From positions 1-45,954 of the forward strand of contig CANQUG010000028.1 of assembly GCA_947626985.1 (NCBI GenBank): a DNA stretch of 45,954 nucleotides, in the 5' to 3' direction. Every line of letters begins with the position of its first letter. The stretch's first letter is position 1. The translations under genes and the position numbers were made by a program. The DNA is from an uncultured Lachnospiraceae bacterium (GTDB lineage: Bacteria; Bacillota; Clostridia; Lachnospirales; Lachnospiraceae). Of this stretch, positions 7,728-15,580 are shown in pieces. The notes beneath the pieces are model-generated. The model saw only the letters and a program-made list of their open reading frames with translations. It was not told where the DNA came from and searched no databases.

Positions 7728-8312
7728 ATGAAGAGAATCGTGACCATCAGCCGGGAATTCGGAGCAGGGGGAAGCACCGTGGCCACAGCCGTGGCGGAGA
7801 AGACCGGCTTGGAATACTATGACAAAGAACTGATTCTTATGAGGGCAGGCAGAGGAAATGTGGACATTTACAGCCTGATCAAATGGGATGAGAGCGTCCC
7901 CATCAACTTCGGATTTACCCAGAGTCTTTTTGACTTTTACAATCGTCCTCTGAGCGACCGTATTTTTGAGGCCCAGAAGGAGACCATCCGCGAGGTTGGA
8001 GAGAAGGGAAACTGTATTATCGTGGGCCGGAACGCCAACTGGATTCTGAAGGAGTTCGACCGGACCCTCCATGTGTTTATTCATGCCAGCGTGGAGTGGA
8101 GGCTGGCCTGGATGAAAAAGAAGATGCCGGACCACTCCGAGGCCCAGATCCTTGAGGAGATCCGGAAGGTGGACAGACAGAGAAGAAAGTACTGCACCTA
8201 CCATACCCGCACGGAATTCGGTGATTCCAGATGCTACGATATCTGTCTGGATTCCGGGAGACTGGGGATTGAGAAATGCGTGGATATCCTGACGGAGCTG
8301 ATCATGGAGTAA
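7728..8312 (+). CDS. Cytidylate kinase-like family protein
   Basis: A 194-residue P-loop kinase of the Cytidylate_kin2 (AAA_26) family, which is distinct from the canonical Cmk. The opening RIVTISREFGAGGSTVA (residues 3-19) holds the nucleotide-binding loop; the first basic residues and the YYDKELI segment are family hallmarks. IIVGRNANWIL (about 97-107) is the second conserved strand, and an arginine-rich lid, EEIRKVDRQRRKYCTYHT, follows. Members are widespread in Clostridia, often fused or adjacent to transporters, and their substrate is not established. AGGGAGG precedes the ATG. It lies 56 bases after the ABC ATPase gene and probably shares its transcript. Confidence 0.88.
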   Translation: MKRIVTISREFGAGGSTVATAVAEKTGLEYYDKELILMRAGRGNVDIYSLIKWDESVPINFGFTQSLFDFYNRPLSDRIFEAQKETIREVGEKGNCIIVGRNANWILKEFDRTLHVFIHASVEWRLAWMKKKMPDHSEAQILEEIRKVDRQRRKYCTYHTRTEFGDSRCYDICLDSGRLGIEKCVDILTELIME

Positions 8313-8317
8313 GGGGG

Positions 8318-8376
8318 AGGCGCGGATGCGCCTGCGAAAGGTGCGGATATTCCCGGAAGGGAGGCTCTCCGCGCCT
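8318..8376 (+). other. Alternative hairpins in the 3' region of the kinase-like gene
   Basis: AGGCGC (8318-8323) can pair locally with GCGCCT (8328-8333). The same strand from 8318 (AGGCGCGGA) can instead pair with TCCGCGCCT at 8368-8376. The two pairings are mutually exclusive. There is no T-run, so this is not a standard terminator; it may stabilise the mRNA end. Confidence 0.35.
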
Positions 8377-8396
8377 GCAAAAGGGCGCATGTTCTC

Positions 8397-8425
8397 TTGA
8401 AAAGACCCCGGAACTATGGTATAAT
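8397..8425 (+). promoter_or_regulatory. metG promoter
   Basis: TTGAAA (8397-8402), a 17-base spacer and TATAAT (8420-8425) with an extended TGG directly before the -10. The start codon is about 70 bases downstream, too little room for a T-box leader. Confidence 0.85.
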
Positions 8426-8494
8426 CCCATCTTAGATTTTGGGCAGAAATGCCAAAGGGATCATAGAGAAGTTTAGCGGAGGTAAAAAAGATTC

Positions 8495-10444
8495 ATGAAA
8501 GAGAAGTTTTATATCACAACGCCCATCTATTATCCGTCCGGAAATCCCCACATCGGCCACTGCTATACCACGGTGGCCTGCGACGCCATCGCGCGGTACA
8601 AACGTGCCAGAGGCTACGATGTGAAATTCCTCACCGGTACGGACGAGCACGGGCAGAAGATCGAGCAGAAAGCGAAAGAGGCGGGAATCACCCCCAAGGA
8701 ATATGTGGACGCCGTTGTGGCCAACTTTAAAAAGCTCTGGGATTTCATGGGCATCCAGTACGACAGATTTATCAGGACCACGGATGAATATCATGTGGAG
8801 ACCGTTCAGAAAATCTTCCGTAAGCTGTACGAAAAAGGGTACATTTACAAGGGAGAATACGTGGGCAAATATTGTACGCCCTGTGAGAGCTTCTGGACGG
8901 AGAGCCAGCTGGTGGACGGCAAATGTCCCGACTGCGGCAGAGACGTGATCGATTCCAGGGAGGAAGCCTATTTCTTTAAGCTGTCCGCTTTTTCCGACCG
9001 CCTGAAGGACCTTCTGGAGAACACGGATTTCCTGAATCCCAGTTCCAGAGTGCATGAGATGGTGAACAATTTCATCAACGCGGGTCTGGAGGATCTGTGC
9101 GTTTCCAGAACCAGCTTCACCTGGGGCGTGCCGGTGGACTTTGACGACAAGCATATCGTTTACGTGTGGGTGGACGCCCTCACCAACTATATTTCCGCGC
9201 TGGGCTACGAAAACAGCCAGTACGACGATTTTGACAGGTTCTGGCCTGCAGACGTTCATGTGATGGCCAAGGAGATCGTGAGATTCCACTCTCTCGTATG
9301 GCCGGCCATTCTTATGGCGCTGGATCTGCCGCTTCCGAAGAAGATCTACGGACATGGGTGGATTACCTTCGGAGATAAAAAGATGAGCAAATCCGTGGGA
9401 AATATCGTGGATCCCTTTATTCTGGGAGAGCGCTACGGAGTGGACGCGGTGAGATATCACATCCTGAGAGAAATGCCCTTCAGCGGAGATTTTTCTTTTA
9501 ACAATGAGAGTATGCTGGTGCGTGTGAATACGGACCTGGCCAATACCTACGGAAACCTGGTATCCAGAACGACAGCCATGATTCAGAAATATTTCCAGGG
9601 CACCCTGCCTGAGGGCCGGGAGACCGCGGAGGTGGATGAAGACCTCATCGCCACGGTGAGCGCTCTGGCTGACGTTTACGAGAAGAGCATGGACGATATC
9701 CATATTCAGGATGCCGTTACTGAGGTTATGAAGGTTCTGAACCGCGCTAATAAATATATCGATGAGACGGAGCCCTGGGTTCTGGCCAAGGACGAGGGGA
9801 AGGCGGACCGCCTTGCCGCAGTGCTCTATAATCTTCTGGAAACCATCCGGATCACCACCATTACCCTGGCGCCCATTATGCCCGGAAGCGCCCAGGAGGT
9901 TTACCGCAGAATCGGAATCGCGGACAAGGAAGAGCAGCGCGCGTGGGATACCATTCATACCTTCGGCGTGCTGGACAAAAATGCCGGTGTGGAGACCGGT
10001 CCGGCTCTGTTCCCGCGTATCGATATCAATAAAGAACTGGAATATCTGGAGTCCCTGTCAGCTCCCGCGCCTGCCGCTGCGGAGCCGGAGGAGCCTGAAA
10101 TGAACGTGGAGAAGAAGCCGGAGATCACTATCGAGGAGTTTGAAAAGCTGCAGTTCCAGGTGGGAGAGATTCTCTCCTGTGAGAACGTGAAGAAGAGCAG
10201 AAAGCTTCTGTGCAGCCAGGTGAAGATCGGAAGCCGCGTGGTGCAGATCGTTTCCGGAATCCGCAAAACCTACACTGCGGAGGAGATGGTGGGCAAAAAG
10301 GTGATGGTTCTTGTGAACCTGAAACCGGCCAAGATCGCCGGAATTCTCTCGGAGGGCATGATCCTCTGCGCAGCGGATGCGGAGGACAATCTTTCCGTGA
10401 TGACTTTGGATAAGGACCTTCCCTCCGGGTGCTCTATTTCCTGA
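8495..10444 (+). CDS. metG: Methionyl-tRNA synthetase
   Basis: A 649-residue class I synthetase charging tRNA-Met with methionine in the cytosol. The HIGH motif appears as PHIGH (about residues 19-23) and the KMSKS loop at 296-300. The zinc knuckle is built from YCTPCESF and GKCPDCGR (about 126-148). The anticodon-binding helical domain follows. The C-terminal EMAP-II-like tRNA-binding domain (about 545-649) ends the protein; it is joined by a linker, APAPAAAEPEEPE. This layout is usual for Firmicutes MetRS. GCGGAGG lies about 13 bases before the ATG. The gene has its own strong promoter and is followed by a repeat array and a large hairpin. Confidence 0.98.
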   Translation: MKEKFYITTPIYYPSGNPHIGHCYTTVACDAIARYKRARGYDVKFLTGTDEHGQKIEQKAKEAGITPKEYVDAVVANFKKLWDFMGIQYDRFIRTTDEYHVETVQKIFRKLYEKGYIYKGEYVGKYCTPCESFWTESQLVDGKCPDCGRDVIDSREEAYFFKLSAFSDRLKDLLENTDFLNPSSRVHEMVNNFINAGLEDLCVSRTSFTWGVPVDFDDKHIVYVWVDALTNYISALGYENSQYDDFDRFWPADVHVMAKEIVRFHSLVWPAILMALDLPLPKKIYGHGWITFGDKKMSKSVGNIVDPFILGERYGVDAVRYHILREMPFSGDFSFNNESMLVRVNTDLANTYGNLVSRTTAMIQKYFQGTLPEGRETAEVDEDLIATVSALADVYEKSMDDIHIQDAVTEVMKVLNRANKYIDETEPWVLAKDEGKADRLAAVLYNLLETIRITTITLAPIMPGSAQEVYRRIGIADKEEQRAWDTIHTFGVLDKNAGVETGPALFPRIDINKELEYLESLSAPAPAAAEPEEPEMNVEKKPEITIEEFEKLQFQVGEILSCENVKKSRKLLCSQVKIGSRVVQIVSGIRKTYTAEEMVGKKVMVLVNLKPAKIAGILSEGMILCAADAEDNLSVMTLDKDLPSGCSIS

Positions 10445-10480
10445 TGAGAGGAAGCAGTGTCAGCTGTGTGAAAAATTAGT

Positions 10481-10744
10481 GATTGCGTGAATGATTATCA
10501 GATGAGATAGTAATTGCGACTGTGCAGATAGTGATCAGTTATGCCGATAATTATTGACTGTGTCAATAGTGATCAGCAATGCCTGTAATTGTGGATTGGG
10601 CAGGTAATTATCTGGTTTGTCAATATTGTGACTGTGCAGATAGTGATCAGTTATGCTAATAATTATGATTGTGCAAATAGAGATCAGCTATGCCAATCAT
10701 TGTGGACTGTATGAATAGTCATCAGCTGTGTGAATAATTATCAG
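10481..10744. repeat. Degenerate 38-bp tandem repeat, about seven copies
   Basis: Units begin at about 10481, 10518, 10556, 10594, 10630, 10667 and 10705. The consensus is GACTGTGCAGATAGTGATCA followed by GTTATGCYRATAATTATT. The best pair (10518 and 10630) is almost identical, and the others have drifted. Spacing is 36-40 bases with no unique spacer sequence, so it is not a CRISPR array. The array fills the convergent gap between metG and the leftward AAA-ATPase gene. No reading frame or promoter stands out. Confidence 0.8.
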
Positions 10745-10751
10745 TTGTGAA

Positions 10752-10793
10752 GCAGGGAGGCAGCCCGGCCATACGGCCGGGCTGCCTCCCTGC
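10752..10793. terminator. 19-bp perfect GC-rich hairpin between convergent genes
   Basis: GCAGGGAGGCAGCCCGGCC (10752-10770) is followed by a four-base loop, ATAC, and its exact complement (10775-10793). It separates convergent transcription units and may end both. There is no T-run on either side, so if it terminates transcription it would do so inefficiently or with a factor; it may instead block exonucleases. Confidence 0.6.
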
Positions 10794-10809
10794 TCAGATA
10801 GAAGAAAAC

Positions 10810-12507
10810 TCATAAAATTTCACACAGAACTTTGCACCGCTTTTTATGAAAAGCGATTCCAAATGCGGTGATTCCGGTTCTGCCGTCGTTCCGGAGTCTT
10901 TCGTCGTATCTCCGGTCTTTGATCTGACGTATTGCATTACCGCAGGCTTTTTCCAGTTCACGGATGCCGGATGCATATTTGACTTCAATGATTATGCCTG
11001 TGTCAGGGTCCTCCGGCTCGATGAGAATATCGCTGAACCCGTCTCCCGACTCCGCATTGGAGACAATCAGCCAGTCAGCGCTGCTCCGCAGCAGCCCCAG
11101 GAGAATTCCATGATAGAAGTTCTCTTTCTGTTCCTCCCGCGCCGCTGTATCCAGGATGCTGATGGTTTGCGCAAGAATTCTGTTGAGCCGTTTCTGGATA
11201 GCCTCTGGGTCTCCATTGAGAAATTCCCTGCAGAGCTTCCAGGCTTCGGACTGATCCGCACGGGACCTGTCCTGAAACCATTCCATGATTTCGGAGGCAA
11301 ACAGATCATGAATCTCGGCATTGGGTATTTTCAGCTGATATACTTTTGCGGTAACACGTTTTACCCACGTGAGATATCCGGTTGTAAAAAGCACGCTCCA
11401 GAGATTGTCGATGCTGTTATCCAGATCCCGATAGGTCAGTTCCGGTTTGATTTCCTTTTCAATCGTACCTCCGGCCATCAGCTGCTCTATTTCATCCTTT
11501 GTGTTCCGGTCCGCTTTATCTATAAAACGCCGGACCATATCGTTTCCGCTGGTATTAGCCCAGTAGTTTTCCGGTATGGCATTCCTGTTTTTACGGAGAG
11601 CCTGCGTGTATTTGATCACATCCCAGGGACAATAGATGGAGGCGTCGCCAAAACGATATCCATTGTACCAGTTTTTCATGATCTCCATGGCGTCCTCCTG
11701 CCCGTAGCAGGTCAGCAGATCCAGCACCTCATCTTCTGTAAAGCCGAAGGCACTGCTGAAATATTCATCCGTAACCGACATCGTGTTGAGATTGTTGAGT
11801 CCGGTGAAAATGCTTTCTCTTGTGATGCGCAGGCAGCCGGTGATCACGGAAAAATAAAGAGCGGGATTGGTTTTCAGAGCGTTGCTGAACAGATTCCTGA
11901 TGAGGGATATCATCGCTTCATAGTGGCCGTTGTGAAATGCCTTATCGAGAGGAACGTCATATTCATCGATCAGCAGGATCACTTTTTTCTGATAGTGCTT
12001 TGAGAGAAGTACGGATAAAACCCGGAGACTGTCAATCAGAATCTCTCTGTCCATGGTAAATTTTCCGTCTCTGACCTGTATGAGAGCTTTGTACAGCTCC
12101 TTCTCATCCTTTTCCAGTGCAGGGCTTTCCAGGAGGAAGGAAAATCGAAGCGCTTCACTGCCGATGACTCTGCGCAGCGCGGCGAAAGCTTCCTGGAAAT
12201 TTCGTCCTTCCACGCTTTTCAGGGTAAGGGAGATTACCGGAAACTGTCCCATATATTTTTCGCAAAGTTCCTTCTTCTGTGAGATTTTCAGACCGTCAAA
12301 CAGGGTTCTGTCAGTGCCGATTTCGAAAAAAGCTTTCAGCATGTCCATGGTGAGCGTTTTTCCAAAACGCCGGGGCCGGGTGAATAAATTCACTTCGCCC
12401 CATTCCTCCAGAAGCTCGGCAATGAACAGAGATTTATCTACGTAGTAAAATCCCTGAGTCCTTATCTTTTCAAATCCGTCTACGCCGACAGGCAGTTTTT
12501 TGATCAT
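10810..12507 (-). CDS. AAA-ATPase-like / PD-(D/E)XK nuclease-fold protein (copy 1)
   Basis: A 565-residue protein with an N-terminal AAA-ATPase_like domain (PF09820 type) and a C-terminal PD-(D/E)XK domain (PF08011 type). The P-loop is the family variant TRPRRFGKT (about residues 43-51), Walker B is VILLIDEYDVPL, and the arginine-rich YFSVITGCLRITRESIF segment fits sensor functions. The nuclease-fold core is FSDILIEPEDPDTGIIIEVK near the C terminus, with the D and ExK residues present. The frame is open upstream to 12630, but homology starts at MIKKLPVGVDGF; the ATG at 12507 has an AAAGGGA site and is chosen. The biological role of the family is not settled. A paralogue is divergent from it. 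Confidence 0.88.
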   Translation of the reverse strand: MIKKLPVGVDGFEKIRTQGFYYVDKSLFIAELLEEWGEVNLFTRPRRFGKTLTMDMLKAFFEIGTDRTLFDGLKISQKKELCEKYMGQFPVISLTLKSVEGRNFQEAFAALRRVIGSEALRFSFLLESPALEKDEKELYKALIQVRDGKFTMDREILIDSLRVLSVLLSKHYQKKVILLIDEYDVPLDKAFHNGHYEAMISLIRNLFSNALKTNPALYFSVITGCLRITRESIFTGLNNLNTMSVTDEYFSSAFGFTEDEVLDLLTCYGQEDAMEIMKNWYNGYRFGDASIYCPWDVIKYTQALRKNRNAIPENYWANTSGNDMVRRFIDKADRNTKDEIEQLMAGGTIEKEIKPELTYRDLDNSIDNLWSVLFTTGYLTWVKRVTAKVYQLKIPNAEIHDLFASEIMEWFQDRSRADQSEAWKLCREFLNGDPEAIQKRLNRILAQTISILDTAAREEQKENFYHGILLGLLRSSADWLIVSNAESGDGFSDILIEPEDPDTGIIIEVKYASGIRELEKACGNAIRQIKDRRYDERLRNDGRTGITAFGIAFHKKRCKVLCEIL

Positions 12508-12556
12508 AGCAATCCCTTTCTTTTCTGAACCGCCATTCATATACGTGTATGAAATC

Positions 12557-12585
12557 AGCTTACCATAAAGAGTTTTTTCCGTCAA
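12557..12585 (-). promoter_or_regulatory. Possible promoter of AAA-ATPase copy 1
   Basis: On the minus strand TTGACG (12580-12585), a 17-base spacer and TAAGCT (12557-12562). The -35 is good and the -10 weak. Confidence 0.4.
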
Positions 12586-12703
12586 CGCATCGGAACGGAA
12601 CATTACAATCACAAAATAAAAGAATTGCATTTTTCAGAGGAACGTGGCACACTGTAAGGAGAAAATATGCTGCATGACGGAAATTCATTGATGGAGAAGG
12701 CAG

Positions 12704-14398
12704 GTGAAGGAGATGCGGACCATCAGTATCGGAAATCAGGATTTTGCCGACATTCGGGAGAATCATTATTTTTATATTGATAAGACAGGACTGATCCGGC
12801 AATGGTGGGAAAGCGGCGATACGGTGACCCTCATTACCCGTCCCAGACGTTTTGGAAAAACACTGAATATAAGCATGCTGGAATACTTTTTTTCCGCTGA
12901 CAGCGGCGCACGGGCGGAGCTGTTTGAGGGCCTGGAGATCTGGCAGGAGGAAAAATACCGGAAGCTGCAGGGAACCTGCCCTGTGCTGGCTCTCAGCTTT
13001 GCCAGTGTGAAGGACGCTGACTTTATGACCGTGCGGGGAAAGATTTGTCAGCTGCTGACGAATCTGTACTCTCAGCACCGGTATCTTCTGGAAGGAAACC
13101 TTCTTGACGAGCAGGAGAAACAGTTTTTCAGAAGCGTCGGCAGAGATATGGATACCGTGACGGCTACCATGTCCCTGTACCAGCTGTCTCTGTTTATGGA
13201 ACGCTTTTATGGGAAAAAGGTGCTGATTTTCCTGGATGAATACGATACCCCCATGCAGGAGGCTTATATTCATGGCTTCTGGGAAGAACTGTCCGTTTTT
13301 ATGCGGAGTCTTTTTAACGGGACCTTTAAGACCAATCCCGGTCTGGATCGGGCGCTGCTTACGGGAATTACGCGTGTGGGGCGTGAGTCCATCTTTTCCG
13401 ATTTGAATAACCTGGAGGTGGTGACAGCCACCTCAGAAAAATATGCGGATTGTTTTGGATTTACCCGGGCGGAGGTCGCTCAGGCTCTTGCGGAATTTCA
13501 TCTGGAGGATACCGGGGAACGGGTGAAGGACTGGTATGACGGATTTCGTTTCGGCAAAGGTCATGTGATTTACAATCCCTGGTCTATCGTTAATTATCTG
13601 GATAAGAGGAAACTGCAGCCTTACTGGGCAAATACCAGCTCCAACGACATGATCGGGGTTCTTCTGAAAGCGGGAAGCAATGAACTGAAGAGAGAGTTTC
13701 AGCAGCTTCTGCGGGGAAAAACCATCCGGCAGTCTCTGGATGAGCAGGTGGTGTACCAGCAGCTGAATCAGGCGGAGAGCGCGGTCTGGAGCCTTCTCCT
13801 GGCAGGCGGGTACCTGCGGGTGGAATCCTGCGTGATGAACGAGGATACCGGAGAGGCGGAATACGAACTGGCTCTGACTAACAGAGAAGTGACTATCATG
13901 ATGAGAGGACTGATCCGCGGCTGGTTCTCCGGCTGTCATTCTCAGTACAACGGGTTTGTCCGGGCTCTTCTGGAGGATGATCTGGAAAGCATGAATGCGT
14001 ATCTGAACAGAGTGGCCCTTTCCACTGTCAGTTACTTTGATTCCGGAAGCAATCCTTCGGAGGAGGCCCCGGAAAGATTTTATCACGGATTCGTTCTGGG
14101 GCTTTGTGTGGAGCTGGGGGACCGGTACCGGATCACGTCCAATCGGGAAAGCGGCTTCGGAAGATATGATGTGCTGTTTGAGCCGAAAAGCCCCGGTGAG
14201 AGCGGGATGATCATGGAATTTAAGGTGCGAAGTCCCAGGACGGAGGCGTCCCTTGAGGAAACGGTGTCGGAAGCTCTGGCACAGATCAGGAAAAGACGGT
14301 ATGACGCTGTCCTTCTGGATGGGGGAGTGCCGGAGAATAAAATCCGCAGGTATGGATTTGCCTTTGAGGGCAAACGGGTACTGATCGGGAGGGGCTGA
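12704..14398 (+). CDS. AAA-ATPase-like / PD-(D/E)XK nuclease-fold protein (copy 2)
   Basis: A 564-residue paralogue of the divergent neighbour with the same two-domain layout. The P-loop variant is TRPRRFGKT (about 46-54), Walker B is VLIFLDEYDTPMQ (about 166-178), and the C-terminal core RYDVLFEPKSPGESGMIMEF followed by K keeps the D and ExK residues of the PD-(D/E)XK fold. The two proteins are clearly diverged (for example EKIRTQGFYYVDKS against ADIRENHYFYIDKT). A GTG at 12704 with GGAGAAGG upstream fits better than the ATG at 12713, whose ribosome site would abut it. sbcD begins 27 bases downstream, suggesting co-transcription with the SbcCD nuclease. Function unknown. Confidence 0.88.
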   Translation: MKEMRTISIGNQDFADIRENHYFYIDKTGLIRQWWESGDTVTLITRPRRFGKTLNISMLEYFFSADSGARAELFEGLEIWQEEKYRKLQGTCPVLALSFASVKDADFMTVRGKICQLLTNLYSQHRYLLEGNLLDEQEKQFFRSVGRDMDTVTATMSLYQLSLFMERFYGKKVLIFLDEYDTPMQEAYIHGFWEELSVFMRSLFNGTFKTNPGLDRALLTGITRVGRESIFSDLNNLEVVTATSEKYADCFGFTRAEVAQALAEFHLEDTGERVKDWYDGFRFGKGHVIYNPWSIVNYLDKRKLQPYWANTSSNDMIGVLLKAGSNELKREFQQLLRGKTIRQSLDEQVVYQQLNQAESAVWSLLLAGGYLRVESCVMNEDTGEAEYELALTNREVTIMMRGLIRGWFSGCHSQYNGFVRALLEDDLESMNAYLNRVALSTVSYFDSGSNPSEEAPERFYHGFVLGLCVELGDRYRITSNRESGFGRYDVLFEPKSPGESGMIMEFKVRSPRTEASLEETVSEALAQIRKRRYDAVLLDGGVPENKIRRYGFAFEGKRVLIGRG

Positions 14399-14425
14399 GA
14401 AACTTGGGGAGGAGAAATAGATTTT

Positions 14426-15556
14426 ATGAAATTGCTTCATACTTCGGATCTTCACATCGGAAAACGCGTGAATGAGTTTTCCATGCTGGAGGATCAGAAA
14501 TATATACTGGATAAAATTCTGAATATTGCCCGGGAGGAGCAGGCGGACGGAATCATCCTGGCGGGGGATATCTATGACAAACCTATTCCCCCGGCGGAGG
14601 CAGTGCAGGTGTTTGACAGATTTCTCACAGGGCTGGCGGATCTGAAGATTCCCGTGTTTGTCATCAGCGGAAACCATGACTCGGCGGAGCGGCTGTCCTT
14701 TGGGGCAAGGCTGATGGACAGCAGGGGCGTGCATGTTTCCTCCGTCTATGAGGGAAATCCTGTGAAGGTTACTCTGAGGGATGACTATGGGGAGGCGGAT
14801 ATTCACCTTCTGCCCTTTCTCCGGCCGTCTTCCGTCCGCCATGCTCTGGACTGTGAGGTGACGGGCTATCAGGAGGCCCTCGGGGAAGCTCTGGCGCATA
14901 TGGAAATCGATAAAAATAAAAGAAATGTGCTGGTGGCCCATCAGTTTGTGACAGGGGCGAGCCGCTGCGAGTCCGAGGAGATTTCCGTGGGAGGTCTGGA
15001 CAATGTGGATGCGGCTCTTTTTGACGCTTTTGACTATGTCGCTCTGGGGCATATACACAGTCCTCAGCATGTGGGACGGGAGGCTGTGCGGTACTGCGGA
15101 ACGCCTTTGAAGTATTCCTTTTCCGAGGCAGGGCAGGAGAAGTCCGTGACGGTGGCGGAGCTGCTGGAGAAGGGACAGGTCAGTATACGGACAGTGCCTC
15201 TGACCCCGCTCAGGGATATGCGGAAGATCCGGGGAACCTACATGGAGCTTACGTCATTGTCTTTTTATGAACATACGAATACAGAGGATTACATCCATGC
15301 CACTCTCACGGATGAGGAGGATATCGTGGACGGCATGGCCAGACTTCGGGTGATTTATCCGAATCTGATGACCCTGGAGTATGATAACCGCAGGACCAGG
15401 GAGCACCGTCAGGTGGAAGGCCCGGAAGAGATGGAGCAGAAGTCGGAACTGGAGCTGTTCCGGGACTTTTATCAGCTTCAGAATAATCAGCCCATGAGCC
15501 CGGCGCAGGAGGAATTTGCCGGAAAACTGATACGGAAAATTCAGGATACACTGTAG
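14426..15556 (+). CDS. sbcD: Exonuclease SbcCD subunit D (Mre11 homologue)
   Basis: A 376-residue metallophosphoesterase, the catalytic subunit of SbcCD, which cuts hairpin DNA and processes double-strand ends. Metal-binding motifs read in order: SDLHIGKR (residues 7-14), AGDIYDK (about 46-52), SGNHDSAERLSFGARL (about 80-95), and ALGHIHSPQ (about 206-214). A C-terminal cap and SbcC-binding region follows. Length agrees with the family. GGGGAGGAG precedes the ATG. The gene sits between the AAA-ATPase and sbcC and should be translated from the same message as both. Confidence 0.97.
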   Translation: MKLLHTSDLHIGKRVNEFSMLEDQKYILDKILNIAREEQADGIILAGDIYDKPIPPAEAVQVFDRFLTGLADLKIPVFVISGNHDSAERLSFGARLMDSRGVHVSSVYEGNPVKVTLRDDYGEADIHLLPFLRPSSVRHALDCEVTGYQEALGEALAHMEIDKNKRNVLVAHQFVTGASRCESEEISVGGLDNVDAALFDAFDYVALGHIHSPQHVGREAVRYCGTPLKYSFSEAGQEKSVTVAELLEKGQVSIRTVPLTPLRDMRKIRGTYMELTSLSFYEHTNTEDYIHATLTDEEDIVDGMARLRVIYPNLMTLEYDNRRTREHRQVEGPEEMEQKSELELFRDFYQLQNNQPMSPAQEEFAGKLIRKIQDTL

Positions 15557-15580
15557 ATATGCAGGAGGAGCAGAAAAGCA

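Noticed and set aside
8426..8494. T-box leader for metG
   Set aside because: Only about 70 bases separate the promoter from the start codon and no T-box motif is present.
8432..9958. 508-codon frame antisense to metG
   Set aside because: It is the complement of a certain gene, with no family character and no ribosome site.
10481..10744. CRISPR array near metG
   Set aside because: Repeats of about 38 bp abut each other with no spacers and drift gradually.
12508..12630. N-terminal extension of AAA-ATPase copy 1
   Set aside because: The 41 extra residues have no family similarity and include the likely promoter region.
13433..15070. 545-codon frame antisense to the AAA-ATPase and sbcD
   Set aside because: It crosses the boundary of two well-supported genes on the other strand and has no recognisable domain.
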